This document shows positions 1-11,639 of a stretch of 64,000 nt of DNA, in pieces (within the stretch, counting starts at the first letter, position 1; every line of letters starts with the position of its first letter). The position numbers were made by a program, and so were the translations under genes. This stretch comes from Branchiostoma belcheri (lineage: Eukaryota > Chordata > Leptocardii > Amphioxiformes > Branchiostomatidae). The stretch spans positions 6,713,567 through 6,777,566 of the forward strand of contig NW_017802379.1 in NCBI RefSeq assembly GCF_001625305.1, in the 5' to 3' direction. Under the pieces are notes generated by a model. It worked only from the letters and a program-made list of their open reading frames with translations, was not told the origin of the DNA and made no database searches.

Positions 1-180
1 CCAAATAACACGTGACCTCGCAGGCACGTGACTCCAGTAATGGGGGATGAAGCCTCTTAGTTTGATGGGTATAGCGCGGAAAGTCTGTAAGATTCAGTTT
101 GTCGGTGGGGTGTGTGCGTATGGATGTGCATGTGTGCCTGTGCGAGCGCGCGCGCGTGTGTGGATGGCGTTCAGCACAAG

Positions 181-385
181 GGGCAGGTCTACCTGTTTGA
201 GGATAGTTTTCAGCACCAAGGACAGGTGTGTTTACCTGTGTGTGGATGGTATTCAGCACCAAGGACAGGTCTGTTTACCTGTGTGTTGATGGTGTTCAGC
301 ACCGAGGACAGGTCTGTTTACCTGTGTGTGGATGGTGTTCAGCCCCAAGGACAGGTCTCTTTACCTGTGTGTGGGTGGTGTTCAG
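181..385. repeat. 43-bp minisatellite, about 5 units
   Basis: A block containing CAGCACCAAGGACAGG and a TTTACCTGTGTGTGGATGG segment recurs with starts at 211, 254, 297, 340 and 383, an exact 43-base step. A degenerate unit lies before it at 172. Because 43 is not a multiple of three, each unit reads in a different frame, so the short overlapping reading frames here are repeat artefacts. The complementary strand of each unit carries TCCTTGGTGCTGAA or a one-base variant, which recurs in other repeats of this window. Confidence 0.93.
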
Positions 386-714
386 TGTGTGTGATGGTTT
401 TAAGTCAAATCGTTTTCACAAGCCTTTGAAGCCGTTGCCAAAGTTGACTGAACTAAAGCCACAAAGTGTATCGCAAATATTACATGACGAAAATAGCGCT
501 TGTTTACCAAGCGTAGCCTTGGTTCAATACATCGATAATGGGTTTCCTACGCGCCCTCTAAACACCTCTGTCCTTTCATGGCTCGTAAATGACGTCATTA
601 TCCAGTGCGTGGGCCTGGAGATGTCCCTGATTCTGGTGCATGGATCGACTGAGAGTACCCAAGGTAACAGGCTGGTCACTAAATGAATTACCTGGAACCC
701 GTTTGAAGAAGGTT

Positions 715-885
715 GAAGTGTGGTCGTGTGGTGTAACGACAGATCATTCGGCTCTGAACCAAGAGGTCCCGAGTTCGAATCCTGCCATGCCACCGATCTT
801 GTGCCATTGGGAAAGGCACTGGTAATGGTTGAACGTTCGTCTCGGAACCAAGAGGTCCCGGGTTCGAACCCTACCATGCCAACGA
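715..885 (+). repeat. tRNA-derived SINE with two tRNA-like heads
   Basis: Two successive stretches carry a pol III B-box-like GAGTTCGAATCC or GGGTTCGAACCC about 90 bases apart, each preceded by CAAGAGGTCC. The linker contains GGGAAAGGCACT, typical of invertebrate tRNA-SINE bodies and present again in other copies in this window. No cloverleaf with a paired acceptor stem can be drawn, so these are SINE heads and not functional tRNA genes. The family is not assigned. Confidence 0.7.
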
Positions 886-1034
886 TCGGGAAAGGGGTTT
901 TACACGTCAAATTTCCTCACTTTACACAGGTGAAAATGAGTATGTCTGTTGTCCGTTCATAGGTTTGTCTGCGTTGGTGTTCTTTCTGAAATGTCAGCTT
1001 GGAGGCAACACTGGCTACAAGTGAACTTTATTGT

Positions 1035-1300
1035 GTGATTAGTTGAATAAACTCCAAAAGTTAACTTTGCTGAACAGAAGAGAAAAAATGCTCTGCTATC
1101 TTGTGTTTAATTGAATAAACTACAAAATTAACTTGCTGGATATTTACTGGATATATACGTACGAAAAATGCTCTGCTGTTTTGTGATTAATTGAATAAAC
1201 TACAAATTAAAGTTAACTTGCTGGACAGAAAAGAAAGCTTGTGATTGATTGAATTAACTACAAAAGTTAACTTGCTGGACAGAAAAGAAAAATGCTCTGC
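1035..1300. repeat. AT-rich tandem repeat, 4 degenerate units of about 65-78 bp
   Basis: The phrase TTGAATAAACTACAAA followed by GTTAACTTGCTGGACAG and AAAATGCTCTGCTG recurs four times, with insertions and deletions between units. No coding signal is visible. Confidence 0.8.
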
Positions 1301-2090
1301 TGGGCCGACAAGGACACCGCGATGAACCGCCCGTCATCCCCCGGCACAACACCCATCCATAAGCGGAGATAAATGGCGTCCTCTCCGGTTATTACGGGAT
1401 CCAATTTCACGTCCCAGCGGGGTCACCTCTATCGTCACAGCAGGCTTATATTCTCACCTGTCTACTGTTGGCGACATTTGCAGTTCACAAGCCGTGAAAA
1501 AATTGCCCATCACAAGAACGGGACGACCTTTTACTGGCTTAGCACGGGGTTGTGAGCTGAGGGGCAAGTTTCACATTCATCTTCATATCATCAGGAGTAG
1601 CAAATACCAAAATCAATGTAAAATCTTATATATTTAAAAAGGACGGCTATGCCTGTTGCGGGAATCTAAAAGTATACATTAAGTATATATAGTTCACACA
1701 TATATCACATTTTGCTTCAAAATTGCTTTTCTTTGAATTTCGATAAAATCATCACAAATTTATAGAAATACTGCTGTGAAGCAATGGAATACTCGCAAGG
1801 ATTATCGTGTTTAACCATGCGTAAGGCTATTTCTATGTAAATGAAGGCTGGAGACATGGGTCTCCCTCCATGTCAGAATGTGTGGAAAGGTCTGATTGCT
1901 CATTAAACGATTGTTGGTGTTATAATTTCCCCCCTCCCTGGACTGTTAGGTAAGGTCGCTCGGAGTAATTTCAGTCGTTGTAGGGTAGATTTTCCATAAT
2001 TTATTTTTGTCTCACCGGGTATCAAACCACAGTTATCTTATCCTGGCCGCTTGAGCCTACCACTGGTGTTTTGAAAAAGATAGATATTTA
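1301..2090. other. Non-coding stretch, nothing recognised
   Basis: Single-copy-looking sequence without open frames of convincing composition, splice-flanked exons or repeat structure that I can recognise. Confidence 0.5.
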
Positions 2091-2094
2091 TAGT

Positions 2095-2370
2095 CATCTA
2101 TAGTCCAAAACTCCCTATCTATATCTATCTATCTAATAGTAGCTGCCTATCTATATCTAACTATCTATATCTAGCTAACTATCTAGGTACCTGTTTATCT
2201 GTCTATCTATCTATCTATCTATCTACAGTATATAGTAGAAGGAATTCATTCCTCAAGCTAACCGACATCTCGCACACGCAGTCGTCCCTCAATAAGACAC
2301 AGTTCCCGTTTAGAACTTTTATTCAGACTGTCATATCTATCTATCTACAGCTATCTATCTATCTAGCCGT
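2095..2370. repeat. (CTAT)n microsatellite, interrupted
   Basis: Two CTAT/CTATAT-rich tracts (about 2110-2225 and 2335-2365) are separated by about 110 bases of ordinary sequence. Confidence 0.95.
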
Positions 2371-3600
2371 TTGTGTGTGTGCATGTTCCTGTGAAAAATA
2401 GAAAAATGCAATAGGAAATAAAAGCTCGCACATTCAATATCACTATACAGCGTATATATGCCTGAGAGCATTTTTACAAATACGCTTGGCGCTGCAATAG
2501 CCTGTTTTTTTTCCTTTACAGTGCCGACAAGCGTTTCAAACTCCGCCACACGTACATCAAATTTATTACTGACTTTTGTCTGACATGAAAGTGAACTACA
2601 AAGCCCTGCCTGGAGTTACTTTTTACACGATTAGTAAAAAAAAAAATAACATACGGCCGTCGAGAAGACACGGTTCCTGTCATAATATTCCATAAAGGTA
2701 CTAAAATTTTGTGTTTTGTGGTTCATAAAATACTCCTTCGAGTCTTATTCCGCTGCAGTACCACGACCTAAAGCAATATCAATTCCAGTGGTTACGGCCA
2801 TATGTTACTCTTTGAAAAATGATAACTGCGCGGAGTTGTAAGAATATATACTTTTGCCTATCGGCCCACGAGGTAGTCTGGATATAGTACCAGGTGCGAG
2901 AACGTGATATGAAAAGGAAAACTTTATGATTGTTATTTTCAAACGTCCATGTTCTTTCTGAAATGTCAGCTTTGAGGAGGACAAAAAGTTTGCAGGATCT
3001 TCAGAAGAGACGTGGGGAGGGGGGCGATACAACCTTCCTGGTACCTTTGACCCGTTGCTGACGTCATGTGTCTATAAGGTCACGTGTCCTATTATGACAC
3101 GATCATTTGAACCTGATGAAGGCTATAGGCCTTTCACACTTGTATTCTGCGCAAAAAACGATACATGTACTGATGCGTAGCAAAAAGCAAACGTCAAATC
3201 CAATCTTACTTAGTGAAAAGTTTTGGAAGTTTTGGGCTTGTTCCGTAACATATAACATCGTGATCAATCCCAAAACAATTTCTGGACGATATGACTTCAG
3301 ACGAATCATTACCATTCTTACCCCGGCAACGGTTTGCTTCCCCACAGGCACTGATCCGAGACAGACTTCCGCGGAGACGCTGAAAGCAACACTTAATCCT
3401 TTTCATCGGTTATTGCCCGGAAGAATGCCCCCGTCAAATTGATATCCGTGGTCGGGAGATTTGTAATATCCTCTCTCAACATCACAGCACGGGTCATTGA
3501 CTCCGGCCTTGTCCGGGGGGATTTTTTGGTGACGCCTCAAGAGCGAGTCCCCCTAGCTTGCTCAGCGTAGAATGAGAAAGATTTGCAATTGCACAGAAGG
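2371..3600. other. Non-coding stretch, nothing recognised
   Basis: Reading frames up to about 110 codons occur on both strands over the same bases (3103-3442). Their composition is unremarkable, no splice-flanked homologous domain is recognised, and they look like chance frames. Confidence 0.45.
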
Positions 3601-3607
3601 GCTATGC

Positions 3608-3705
3608 ACATAGAGAGAGAGAGAGAGAGTTACAAACAGACATAGAGAGAGAAAGAGACAAATAGACAATGCAAAGAGATAGAAAGAGAGAGAGAGAGAG
3701 AAACG
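3608..3705. repeat. (GA)n-rich microsatellite
   Basis: Interrupted GAGAGA tracts, with AGAGAGAGAGAG at both ends of the region. Confidence 0.95.
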
Positions 3706-3904
3706 CACGAACACAATACTTTTCACTTCTCTACAATATAGATCATAAATTTTATCATTAGATTATTAAAACCTAATCTCCTCTCGTTACATTTTATACT
3801 TACATACATATTACATATTATACATCTTATACTTACCATATATTACACGGAGCAACATGTTACCCTCAACCATTGTACATCTTACTGCATGGGTTATTTC
3901 TAAA

Positions 3905-4110
3905 AAGCTCTCTAGATGCATCAACTGTACTTGGTGCCAGCGAGTTCCACTCCACAATAGTTCTATGGAAAAAAAATTGACACAATCCTTGATTGATAAC
4001 TCTGTTATTTGAAAGCATGACTTTTTCTTGTCCTTTTCTCAGCTGGTATTAGGTACTTAATAGTTGGTACGTTCATTAGTTTAATTTGTCATATTTATGA
4101 GTGTTGAAGT
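3905..4110 (-). mobile_element. LINE 3' fragment (RT C-terminus and tail family A)
   Basis: Reverse complement of the same element seen better preserved at 54.5-55.0 kb. Shared blocks include GTACTTGGTGCCAGCGAGTT, TTGATTGATAACTCTG and AGCTGGTATTAGGTACTTA. In the better copies these encode the end of a non-LTR retrotransposon polymerase (a segment like RTIVEWNSLP). This copy is short and full of frame breaks. Confidence 0.75.
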
Positions 4111-4511
4111 GTTCCTATCAGTCATCTAGCCCGAAACAATTACATGTTGGACGGAGTAATAAGAGCGGCGAGGTGTGACGCGCAACCTTTGCCTGACGAG
4201 AAAAACTAAAAACTAACATTGATCACCTAATGAGTAAAACCTTTACAATTTACGATCTGTGGCGAGGAGGCGGCAGATTGGAACCGGCAGATTGCTTGTC
4301 TGATATTTTAGTGATTTTTACTGCCTAAGATGTGATGAACTGAGGTCTGGGGACTATAATGCTGATGAAAAACATCGTTAGTGCACGAAAGAATTACAAC
4401 GGCGTGCTGATTAAATCGTAAAAGCTTGCTTGATAGGTTGCAGTCTATGTGTTACTTAATGGTACGCAGAAGGCATTAGTTCACCTTACAAACACTTAAA
4501 TAAGGACTAGA

Positions 4512-4785
4512 AAGGTGACATTTGCAAAGCAAATGTAGAATGTTTACCTTCGCATATGTTTTGCTCTGTTCATTCTTACTCAAATACATTCACATATATG
4601 GTCAGACAGAAGTATACATCCCTCCTACTGTAAAATTGCAACATTATGTAACCCAACACCAGTTACCATGGTGAGAGACGTCAACAAATCAGGTCATTGG
4701 CCAGGTCAGAGGTCAGGGTTTGGAACAGAAGAAGAGGAAACGTAGCAAAAACAATGTGTTTTCCTTCGATAAACATAATAAGTTG
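4512..4785 (+). mobile_element. Short non-autonomous element B (CATTTGC...GCAAATG end)
   Basis: One of six copies in the window of a roughly 270-base unit. One end carries the palindrome CATTTGCAAAGCAAATG; the middle carries CAACACCAGTTACCATGG and the other end GTTTTCCTTCGATAAACAT. It has no coding capacity. Copies occur in both orientations. The transposon class is not established. Confidence 0.75.
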
Positions 4786-4903
4786 TGATAACATTTCTCA
4801 CGCATAGAGATAGAGAGACTGCATGAGAGAGAGGGGGGGGAGAGGGAGAGAGAGAGAGGGAAGGAAGGGAATACGTTATTGCTGTACGAACCTGAATTGA
4901 GTG

Positions 4904-5800
4904 CAACAGATGTTTCATTATTGAGGTGTTTAACGACTCATGGTTGGCATGTTATGGCCGTTCAATTCTTAATCATGTAAATTAACAACCTACATGGTAT
5001 ACTACGGGATAGACTGGTAACTGTTACGGCAAGGTCGTATAAAATGGAGTAAGGCAACAGATGTTTCATTATCGGGGTGTTTAACGACTAATGGTTGGCA
5101 TGTTATGGTGGTTCAAAGCTGAATCAAGTAAAGTAACAACCTACTAACACAGAGACATGGTATAGACTATTTCGTGTTATATGAAGGTCGTATAAAATAG
5201 AATGGAGTAAAGCAACATCAGTTTCATTATTGGGGTGTTAAACAAAAAGGAAAAAAAGTCGGCATGTTATGTTCGTTCAAAGCTGAATCATGTAAAGTAA
5301 CAACCTACTAACACAGAGACATGGTATGGACAAATACGTGTTACATCAAAGTCGTATAAAATGGAATGGAGTACAGCAAACAGCAACAGCAGTTTCATTA
5401 TTGGGGTGTCTAACGACGGATGGTCGGCATGTTTTGGTGGTTCAAAGCTGAATCATGTAAAGTAACAACCTACTAACACAGAGACATGGTAGACTAGTAC
5501 GTGTTACATCAAGGTCGTATAAAATGGAATGGAGTAAAGCAACAGCAGTTTCATTATTGGGGTGTTAAACAAAAAGGAAAAAAAAGTCGGCATGTTATGG
5601 TTGTTCAAAGCTGAATCATGTAATGTAACAACCTACTTACACAGAGACATGGTCTGGACAAGTACGTGTTACATCAAGGTCGTATAAAAGGGAATGGAGT
5701 AAAGCAACAAATGTTTCATTACTGAGGGCGTGTTTAACCACCGATACCAGACATATTACGGTCGTTGAAATTTGAATCATGCAAAATAACGGTTTTGTAA
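4904..5800. repeat. Tandem array, 5-6 units of 151-171 bp
   Basis: CAACAGATGTTTCATTAT-like unit starts lie at 4904, 5055, 5213, 5384, 5540 and 5705. Each unit also carries TGAATCATGTAAAGTAACAA and AAGGTCGTATAAAATGGAAT. Units 3 and 5 share a GTTAAACAAAAAGGAAAAAA variant that units 2 and 4 lack, so the array shows an alternating higher-order pattern. Confidence 0.92.
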
Positions 5801-6234
5801 CGGCATTTTAACGGCATGATTTTATGAGAAAGTTTTTAATGGAACCAGACGCTCGTAATCGCCCGTCTCCTGTCGGAAAGTTCAATCTATTAAAGATGGG
5901 TTCTCCATGGAGACTTGGCAAGAGACTCGCTGGCTTTTAGACAAATTGAGTCAACCTCTGTGATCTACAGCTAAACGTGGTCTGCATAAAAAAGTCATAA
6001 AAACTTCAACCTTGCTGACAGGCTGTCTTTTTATGTTTTATACTAGTGATCGATCAAGTGCGCCGAAACTGTTCAAACATACTGTTTTTTTAATCCTAAA
6101 AGGCCAAGGATATAGAGGAAGCATTCATACGTTTTACAGAGGAGTAGGGCAAAGTGGTAGCACACTGTGGAAGATTGAAGCGGCTGGAGGGAGGCTGCAA
6201 TCGCAGAACAAAATGCATCTAAAATGCAGTGTGT

Positions 6235-6590
6235 CGCAATGGTACAAAGGACTAATAAACTGGTGGACGTACCAACCACTAAGTATCTGATACCAGCCCA
6301 GGAAAGAACAAGAAACAGTCATACTTTCAAATATCAGTTATCAACCAAGAATTGAGGTGTTCATAAACTCGTATTTCCCAAGAACTATGGCAGACTGGAA
6401 CTCGTTGCCACCAAGCACAGTTGGGGCATCATCACTAGAAAGCTTTAAACAGCTCCTGCAACTAAAAGTGCAAGGATTGAGTGTAACAAGTCGTTCGGTG
6501 TGATATAGTCAGCTGCCGCCGCGTCGCGTGCCTGCGAAGCTGGTGTGTTACGCCGAAGGGCCGTTATACCGGGTATACTGATACAGATAA
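6235..6590 (+). mobile_element. LINE 3' end, family A (5'-truncated)
   Basis: The fragment encodes the C-terminal segment of a non-LTR reverse transcriptase; a YQPRIEVF block and a following RTMADWNSLPPSTVGASSLE block are readable. A GC-rich 3' UTR follows (GCCTGCGAAGCTGGTGTGTT, TACGCCGAAGGGCCGTTATACC), then a short tail ending ACAGATA. The same arrangement recurs at 13.4, 54.5, 58.9 and 61.8 kb. The copy is truncated and inactive. Confidence 0.85.
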
Positions 6591-6599
6591 CGTTACATG

Positions 6600-7380
6600 T
6601 CTATCATTATTACAAAACAAAGACTACTATAGCTACTTCAGCATTACCATGCTGGTCTTGTACAGCACTGTGACTTTGTCTGTAATTGAATCTGTGTATG
6701 CCCGATGAATACAGCGACATCCGTTAGTTCATCTCACCTAATATATAACCCCCACTCAAATCGGTTCGACCAGAAGAACTTCAAAGTCAGCCGCAACCCA
6801 TCCAATTTATCTGTAGGAAAAGATGCTCCAACCTTGGTGTCACTCCAAATTACAAAGACAACGGCGGCTTCTTCAGAACCGCACTGATGAGTACATCTAG
6901 TCCGACGGGACAAAACTTCGTAATATACGGTTGGTAACGGTTGATGAAGGGTAGGCTTAAAGTACTATACGTTCTTTTATTGATTTAACCGTGTGCGTTT
7001 CTGTCGGCTTCTGCGAATGTAACTAAATCAAGGTCTTCTGAGCCACCGCAGCAAATGAGATTGTGAAGTACACCGATTTGTATGGCGGCCGCCTGGGTAT
7101 TTTACCTGGGTTTACCGTGAAGGAAAAAGGGGACAATGCAAAGTCAGCAAAAGCTTCTCTTCGATTTATTTATATGAACTTGAGATGAATCGGCCACCAC
7201 ATGTGTATTTCCTCTAAGGTCACTATAGGCATATTTCCTCTTTTGCAAATGAGTGTAATACGCCGTAGTCTGTGATTTTAACGGACAAAATATGCAAGAT
7301 AGTAACAATAGAACTTGTTAAGAGATCTTTTCTTCAGGAATGGCCAAATAAAATTCAGAATACATGATCGATGTTACACT
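6600..7380. other. Non-coding stretch, nothing recognised
   Basis: No splice-flanked exon, repeat or RNA gene was recognised. A 60-codon frame at 6705 has no recognisable similarity. Confidence 0.4.
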
Positions 7381-7385
7381 GGCAG

Positions 7386-7665
7386 GAAAACATATTGTTT
7401 TTTGCTCTGTTTCTTCCTCTTCTACTTCTCCAAACAAATAAAGTCAGTGATCTGAACTAGACGTCTGTCACCATGGTAACTAGCATTGTAGCAGACGCCC
7501 TGTGGTGTTGGGTTACATTTTGTAGCAGAAAAGAGCTAGAGTGGCTGCTCACCATAAGTTCTATATGAATATGTGTTTGAGTAAGAATAAACAGAGCAGT
7601 AGCTTGTTACACTAGACCATGTGAAGGTAAACAGTATGCATTTGCCTTGCAAATGTCACCTTTCT
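7386..7665 (-). mobile_element. Short non-autonomous element B, inverted and diverged
   Basis: Reverse orientation relative to the 4.5-kb copy: a GTTTTTTGCTCTGTTTC end, then CACCATGGTAACTAG, GTGTTGGGTTACAT and a final GCATTTGCCTTGCAAATGTC palindromic end. Confidence 0.7.
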
Positions 7666-7689
7666 GGTTGTTAGTTTTGATCCTCTTCA

Positions 7690-8460
7690 ATTGCTTGAAA
7701 TCACACGGTTGGCTTAGCTAAAAAGGGGGGATTACCGTCAGGATGTGCGGCGGCATGAACAGTCTTTTCTCCCCGCTTTCAACCGGGCTGCGCGCCCTGA
7801 ATCTGGCGCTTTCCTCGGCCGTTTGATGTCTGCATGTACATCCTCTGGCGCCAAGGTGCTTCCGTTTTCCCCGCCTCGCTCATGCTACTAATACTGTAAT
7901 AAGTCCAGCAAAGATTAGGAATTGGCACTGTTGACAGAACGTGTCTAGGCATTTGGCTTCAAGGTGGTTTGGCAATCGCCCTGTGTTTTTCAGGCTTTTC
8001 ACAAATTGCAGGTCCACGAACTCGTATTTTTCTGACTCTTTGATGGCCAAACTCCGTTATCTGGTTGAATAACTTCCGAGGACTTCAAAAATGATAACAT
8101 TCTTGAACATTAGGTTTCTTGAACGAATAGATGGTTGTGATTTGTTTGCTCTTTTATCATTCGTGGTTTAGTTAGGACTTTCTTTTTGAAGTTGCATTTC
8201 AAAGTTTTACAAAAAAACGTATCCGACTTCAAAGCCATGCTTCGGCGAGTAGAGGCATCAGATCTGTACTCTACTGTACCAACCCAAGTTTATATTTCGA
8301 TCATTTTAAAAAAATTGTTCTAAAAAATTGTTCTTTGTGGCAAATGAACAGATCTTGGCACATTGGCGGCACCAAATCAGTCTGTGTCCTCATCAGTGTT
8401 TGGACACAGTATCAATAATTAGTCAAAAAGTCCAGCGGGCGTCACTCTACCGTACAGTAA
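7690..8460. other. Non-coding stretch, nothing recognised
   Basis: A GC-rich patch at 7740-7870 was read in all frames for receptor-like exon sequence, with none found. Confidence 0.4.
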
Positions 8461-8469
8461 GGAAAGTCG

Positions 8470-8575
8470 TGTGAAGTGCCTTTCCCAAGGACACAACATC
8501 AGACATGTCAGGGGATCGAACCCGGGACCTCTTGGCTCCAACCCAAACGCTCTAACCATTACGCCAAATGGTGCT
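8470..8575 (-). repeat. tRNA-derived SINE fragment
   Basis: On the minus strand this reads a tRNA-like head (AATGGTTAGAGCGTTTGG, then GAGGTCCCGGGTTCGA) followed by the TCCTTGGGAAAGGCACTT body motif shared with the other SINE copies. Confidence 0.75.
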
Positions 8576-8674
8576 AGCATGCTGTTAAATTTTTATGACC
8601 TCAGACGTCTCCACATTTGCTTTCCGTTGATTAGAACAAGCCGATTCATTAATGAGGTATAAAAACAAGAGACT

Positions 8675-9060
8675 ACTGGCAAATTGGTGGCGCGCTCAAG
8701 TCGTATAACTTACATCAACGTCCCCATTTGACCTATACGAAAGAGCAAGCAAGGTAACCAGAGATGGCAGGCTTCACCGCCTTACCCACACTGCTTTTCG
8801 ACCCCTTCAAATGTCAAATTGTTTGAGCACTCAAGTCGTATAACTTAACTTATGTTTAGACGTCCCCATTTGACCTATATGAAAGAATAAGCAAGGTAAT
8901 CAGGGATGGCAGGCTTCACCGCCTTACCCATACTGCTTTTCGACCCTTTCAAATGTCAAATTGGTGGCGCATTCAAGTCATACAACTTATGTCAAGGCGT
9001 CCCTTTTTTACTTTTTATGGAAGATATAGCAAGGTAATCAGAGATGTCAGGCTTCACCGC
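8675..9060. repeat. Tandem repeat, 3 units of about 138 bp
   Basis: TCAAGTCGTATAACTTA and AGGCTTCACCGCCTTACCCA recur at about 8695, 8830 and 8970, together with CTGCTTTTCGACCCCTTCAA. The third unit ends at GGCTTCACCGCCTTCAGATG. Confidence 0.9.
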
Positions 9061-9079
9061 CTTCAGATGATCGGTACCG

Positions 9080-9160
9080 TGACAAGGTAGGATTCGAACC
9101 CTGGACCTCTCGGTTCTAATCCGAACAAGCTACCGCTACGCCGCTCGACCTCGCAGTTTG
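9080..9160 (-). repeat. tRNA-like SINE head, not a functional tRNA
   Basis: The minus strand carries an A-box-like GGCGTAGCGGTAGC and a B-box GGGTTCGAATCC at tRNA-like spacing. The 5' and 3' ends do not pair into a seven-base acceptor stem. It joins directly to the preceding tandem repeat. Confidence 0.6.
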
Positions 9161-9514
9161 ATGGATAAGTTAGCTTTATATCGCATTCATGGATACTTAT
9201 GAAACACATGTACTATCTTGCTACCTTGACATTACACCAGCTGCATAGCTGGCGTACTTTAAGCGAGCTCAGAGGATCAAACCAGATGTACATGACACGG
9301 TGCAGAAAAGAGCAGGTCGGATCTGGTGGGATCACTTTAAGACAGTTGTCTGTGCTCTGTAAAACGACCTAAGAGCTTGTGACCTTTACTGTGTGTTATG
9401 CAGAACTGCGTATGCATCACTCTAGAAATATGTGCTGAACATTCCTATGACCTCTATACAGAACTAGCCACATGTAACAAATTATACCCGGAGAAGAAAT
9501 TCTGAATCGCTTTT

Positions 9515-9560
9515 TGGTAAATTAATGGGATAGCAGGGGTGCTATCCCATTAATTCACCA
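9515..9560. repeat. Near-perfect 20-bp inverted repeat (hairpin)
   Basis: Arms 9515-9534 and 9541-9560 are complementary with one mismatch and enclose a six-base loop AGGGGT. The arm contains ATTAATGGGATAGC. It may be the remnant of a fold-back insertion; no function is implied. Confidence 0.9.
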
Positions 9561-9569
9561 TATAGAGAA

Positions 9570-10440
9570 TTGTGGTGGCACATAAGGTGAAAAGATAGGA
9601 TATACAAATAACATACACTTATCCCCATAATGCCGATTTGCACGTTTTACAGTCCAATACTTTTCAATAGTTAGTAAATTAGGATAAAAAATAAGATCTA
9701 TTAAAAGGGTGGGGAATGGGAAATGTTCCGTGGAAGCCCATCTTTTACTTTTCTACCGTCATTGTGACCTAATGGAAAGGCAGTGTTGAGGTTCAATTAG
9801 GGTTTATGGAGCGAAGCCGTACCGCAATTACCCGCCACAACCTTCTAAAAGCCTGCAGACGCCTACGCTAATGTGTGCTTTAACCTCACTTACAAAACTG
9901 TACATACGTATATCATATGGTTTTACCGTACATCAAAGCATTAGTGCATATAGCTAACTAGCCTTCCGTTTACTTGAGATAGGTTTTTCCTTTTAGAATA
10001 CCCCCCATTGATTGACTGCATCTGGCTTGGTATAGGATTATAAAATTTCCATGGTTATTAACCATATCAGTAAAGACTTACCAGAATAATGTTCAGGAGA
10101 TTTTTTATAATACACAGGAAATGTCATGGGCTCCCAAAACTCTAAGGTCGTTACCAATTGCAAGCGTATATATACGTAGATGCCCTTTTGAACAGATTGG
10201 GTGAAATCCTAGCTGCTCTTTGATGTACTGGGTCATGGGTTGATCCTCTGGGCTTGTAGGCTATGCATAATAACTAAAGGTGGCCTAATTCTGTAGTACC
10301 GACCGGGTAATGCCAGGATAATCCATTTACCGGCAATGTAAAAGCCATGTGTCAATCAAAGTCTACGCGGACTACATTACACAGGAACAAGGTGATTTGT
10401 TTAAAATCCAGGTCTTAGTGGCCAATCAAATGCTCGCGTT
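9570..10440. other. Non-coding stretch, nothing recognised
   Basis: Mostly AT-rich sequence with no recognisable exon or repeat. Confidence 0.4.
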
Positions 10441-10469
10441 TCTTTGGGTGGCGTACACAGTGTGAAACT

Positions 10470-11540
10470 GGAAGCTGAAAATGGGGTGAATGTACTTTTA
10501 AAAGGGCAAGGACGAATGAAACTCGGGGAGTTGGCGAGTGTGCTATGAGATTTTTTATCTGTTATTCTACAAATTTACAATGACCGAAGTTCTTTGATGG
10601 TTTGAATATTGTCTTCCGATATTACCCTCAACCACTACGGCTGAAAATGGGGTGAAATATTGACTGCATGCGCACCTTGGTCTTTTAAAAGGGCAAGAAC
10701 GAATGAAATTCAGGGAGTTGACGAGTGTGGTATTTTTTTATGTTACTCTAAAAATGTACAATGACCGAACTTGTGAACATCTTTGATGGCTTGAATATTG
10801 TCTTCCAATATCGTCCTCAACCACTACGACTGAATATGGGGTGAAATATTTATTGTGCAAGGACGAATGAAACCCTGGGAGTTGGCGAGTGTGCTATCAG
10901 ATTTTTTATCTACCACTCTCAATCTGTACAATAACGGATGTACATGTGTGTCCTGAGCATTTTTATGGCTTGGATATATCCTACCAATATTCTTTTTAAC
11001 CGGTGCGGCTGAAAACGGGGTGAAACATTGAATACTAGTAGATCTTGTTGTTTTGAGAGGGCAAGGACGAATGAAATTAGGTGAGGTGACGACTGTGCTA
11101 TGAGACCCTTTATCTGCCACTCTCAGTCTGTACATTCAATAACAGATGTGTGATCTTTGATGACTCGAATATCTCCTATCGACATTCTTGAAGCCGGTGC
11201 GGCTGAAAATGGGGTGAAACATTGAATACTAGTAGATCTTGTTGTTTTGAGAGGGAAAGGACGAATGAAATTAGGTGAGGTGACGACTGTGCTATGAGAC
11301 CCTTTCAATCTGTACAATAACGGATGTGTGATCTTTGATGATCTCCTATCGACATTCTTGAAGCCGGTGGGGCTGAAAATGGGGTGAAACATTGAATAGA
11401 TCTTGTTCTTTTGAGAGGGCTAGAGTTGGCATGTGTACTATGAGATCCTTTATCTGGCATTCTAGACATGTACAATATCGACGGATGTCGTGAACATCTT
11501 TGATGACTTGAATATCTCATATCAATACCATCGATATATT
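10470..11540. repeat. Tandem array, 6 units of 166-194 bp
   Basis: GCTGAAAATGGGGTGAA and close variants begin units at about 10474, 10640, 10829, 11008, 11202 and 11372. Each unit then has GGGCAAGGACGAATGAAA, a GAGTGTGCTATGAGA segment and CTTTGATGACTTGAATAT. Units 4 and 5 are nearly identical and so the youngest duplication. Minus-strand frames over the array repeat the same peptide and are repeat-driven. Confidence 0.93.
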
Positions 11541-11639
11541 TTACCGGCGCTTAGAGTATCCTTGTTTATACATCGGCCGTGCTCTCTGAAGTCGGAAAGT
11601 AGTTTTAATCATAATCATATTCTATACTTCTATATCTAT

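Noticed and set aside
9080..9160. tRNA gene on the minus strand
   Set aside because: A and B boxes are present but the acceptor stem does not pair; it matches SINE heads elsewhere in the window.
10824..11520. Overlapping minus-strand frames with repeated peptide blocks
   Set aside because: They are readings of the 166-194-base tandem array; blocks shift frame between units.
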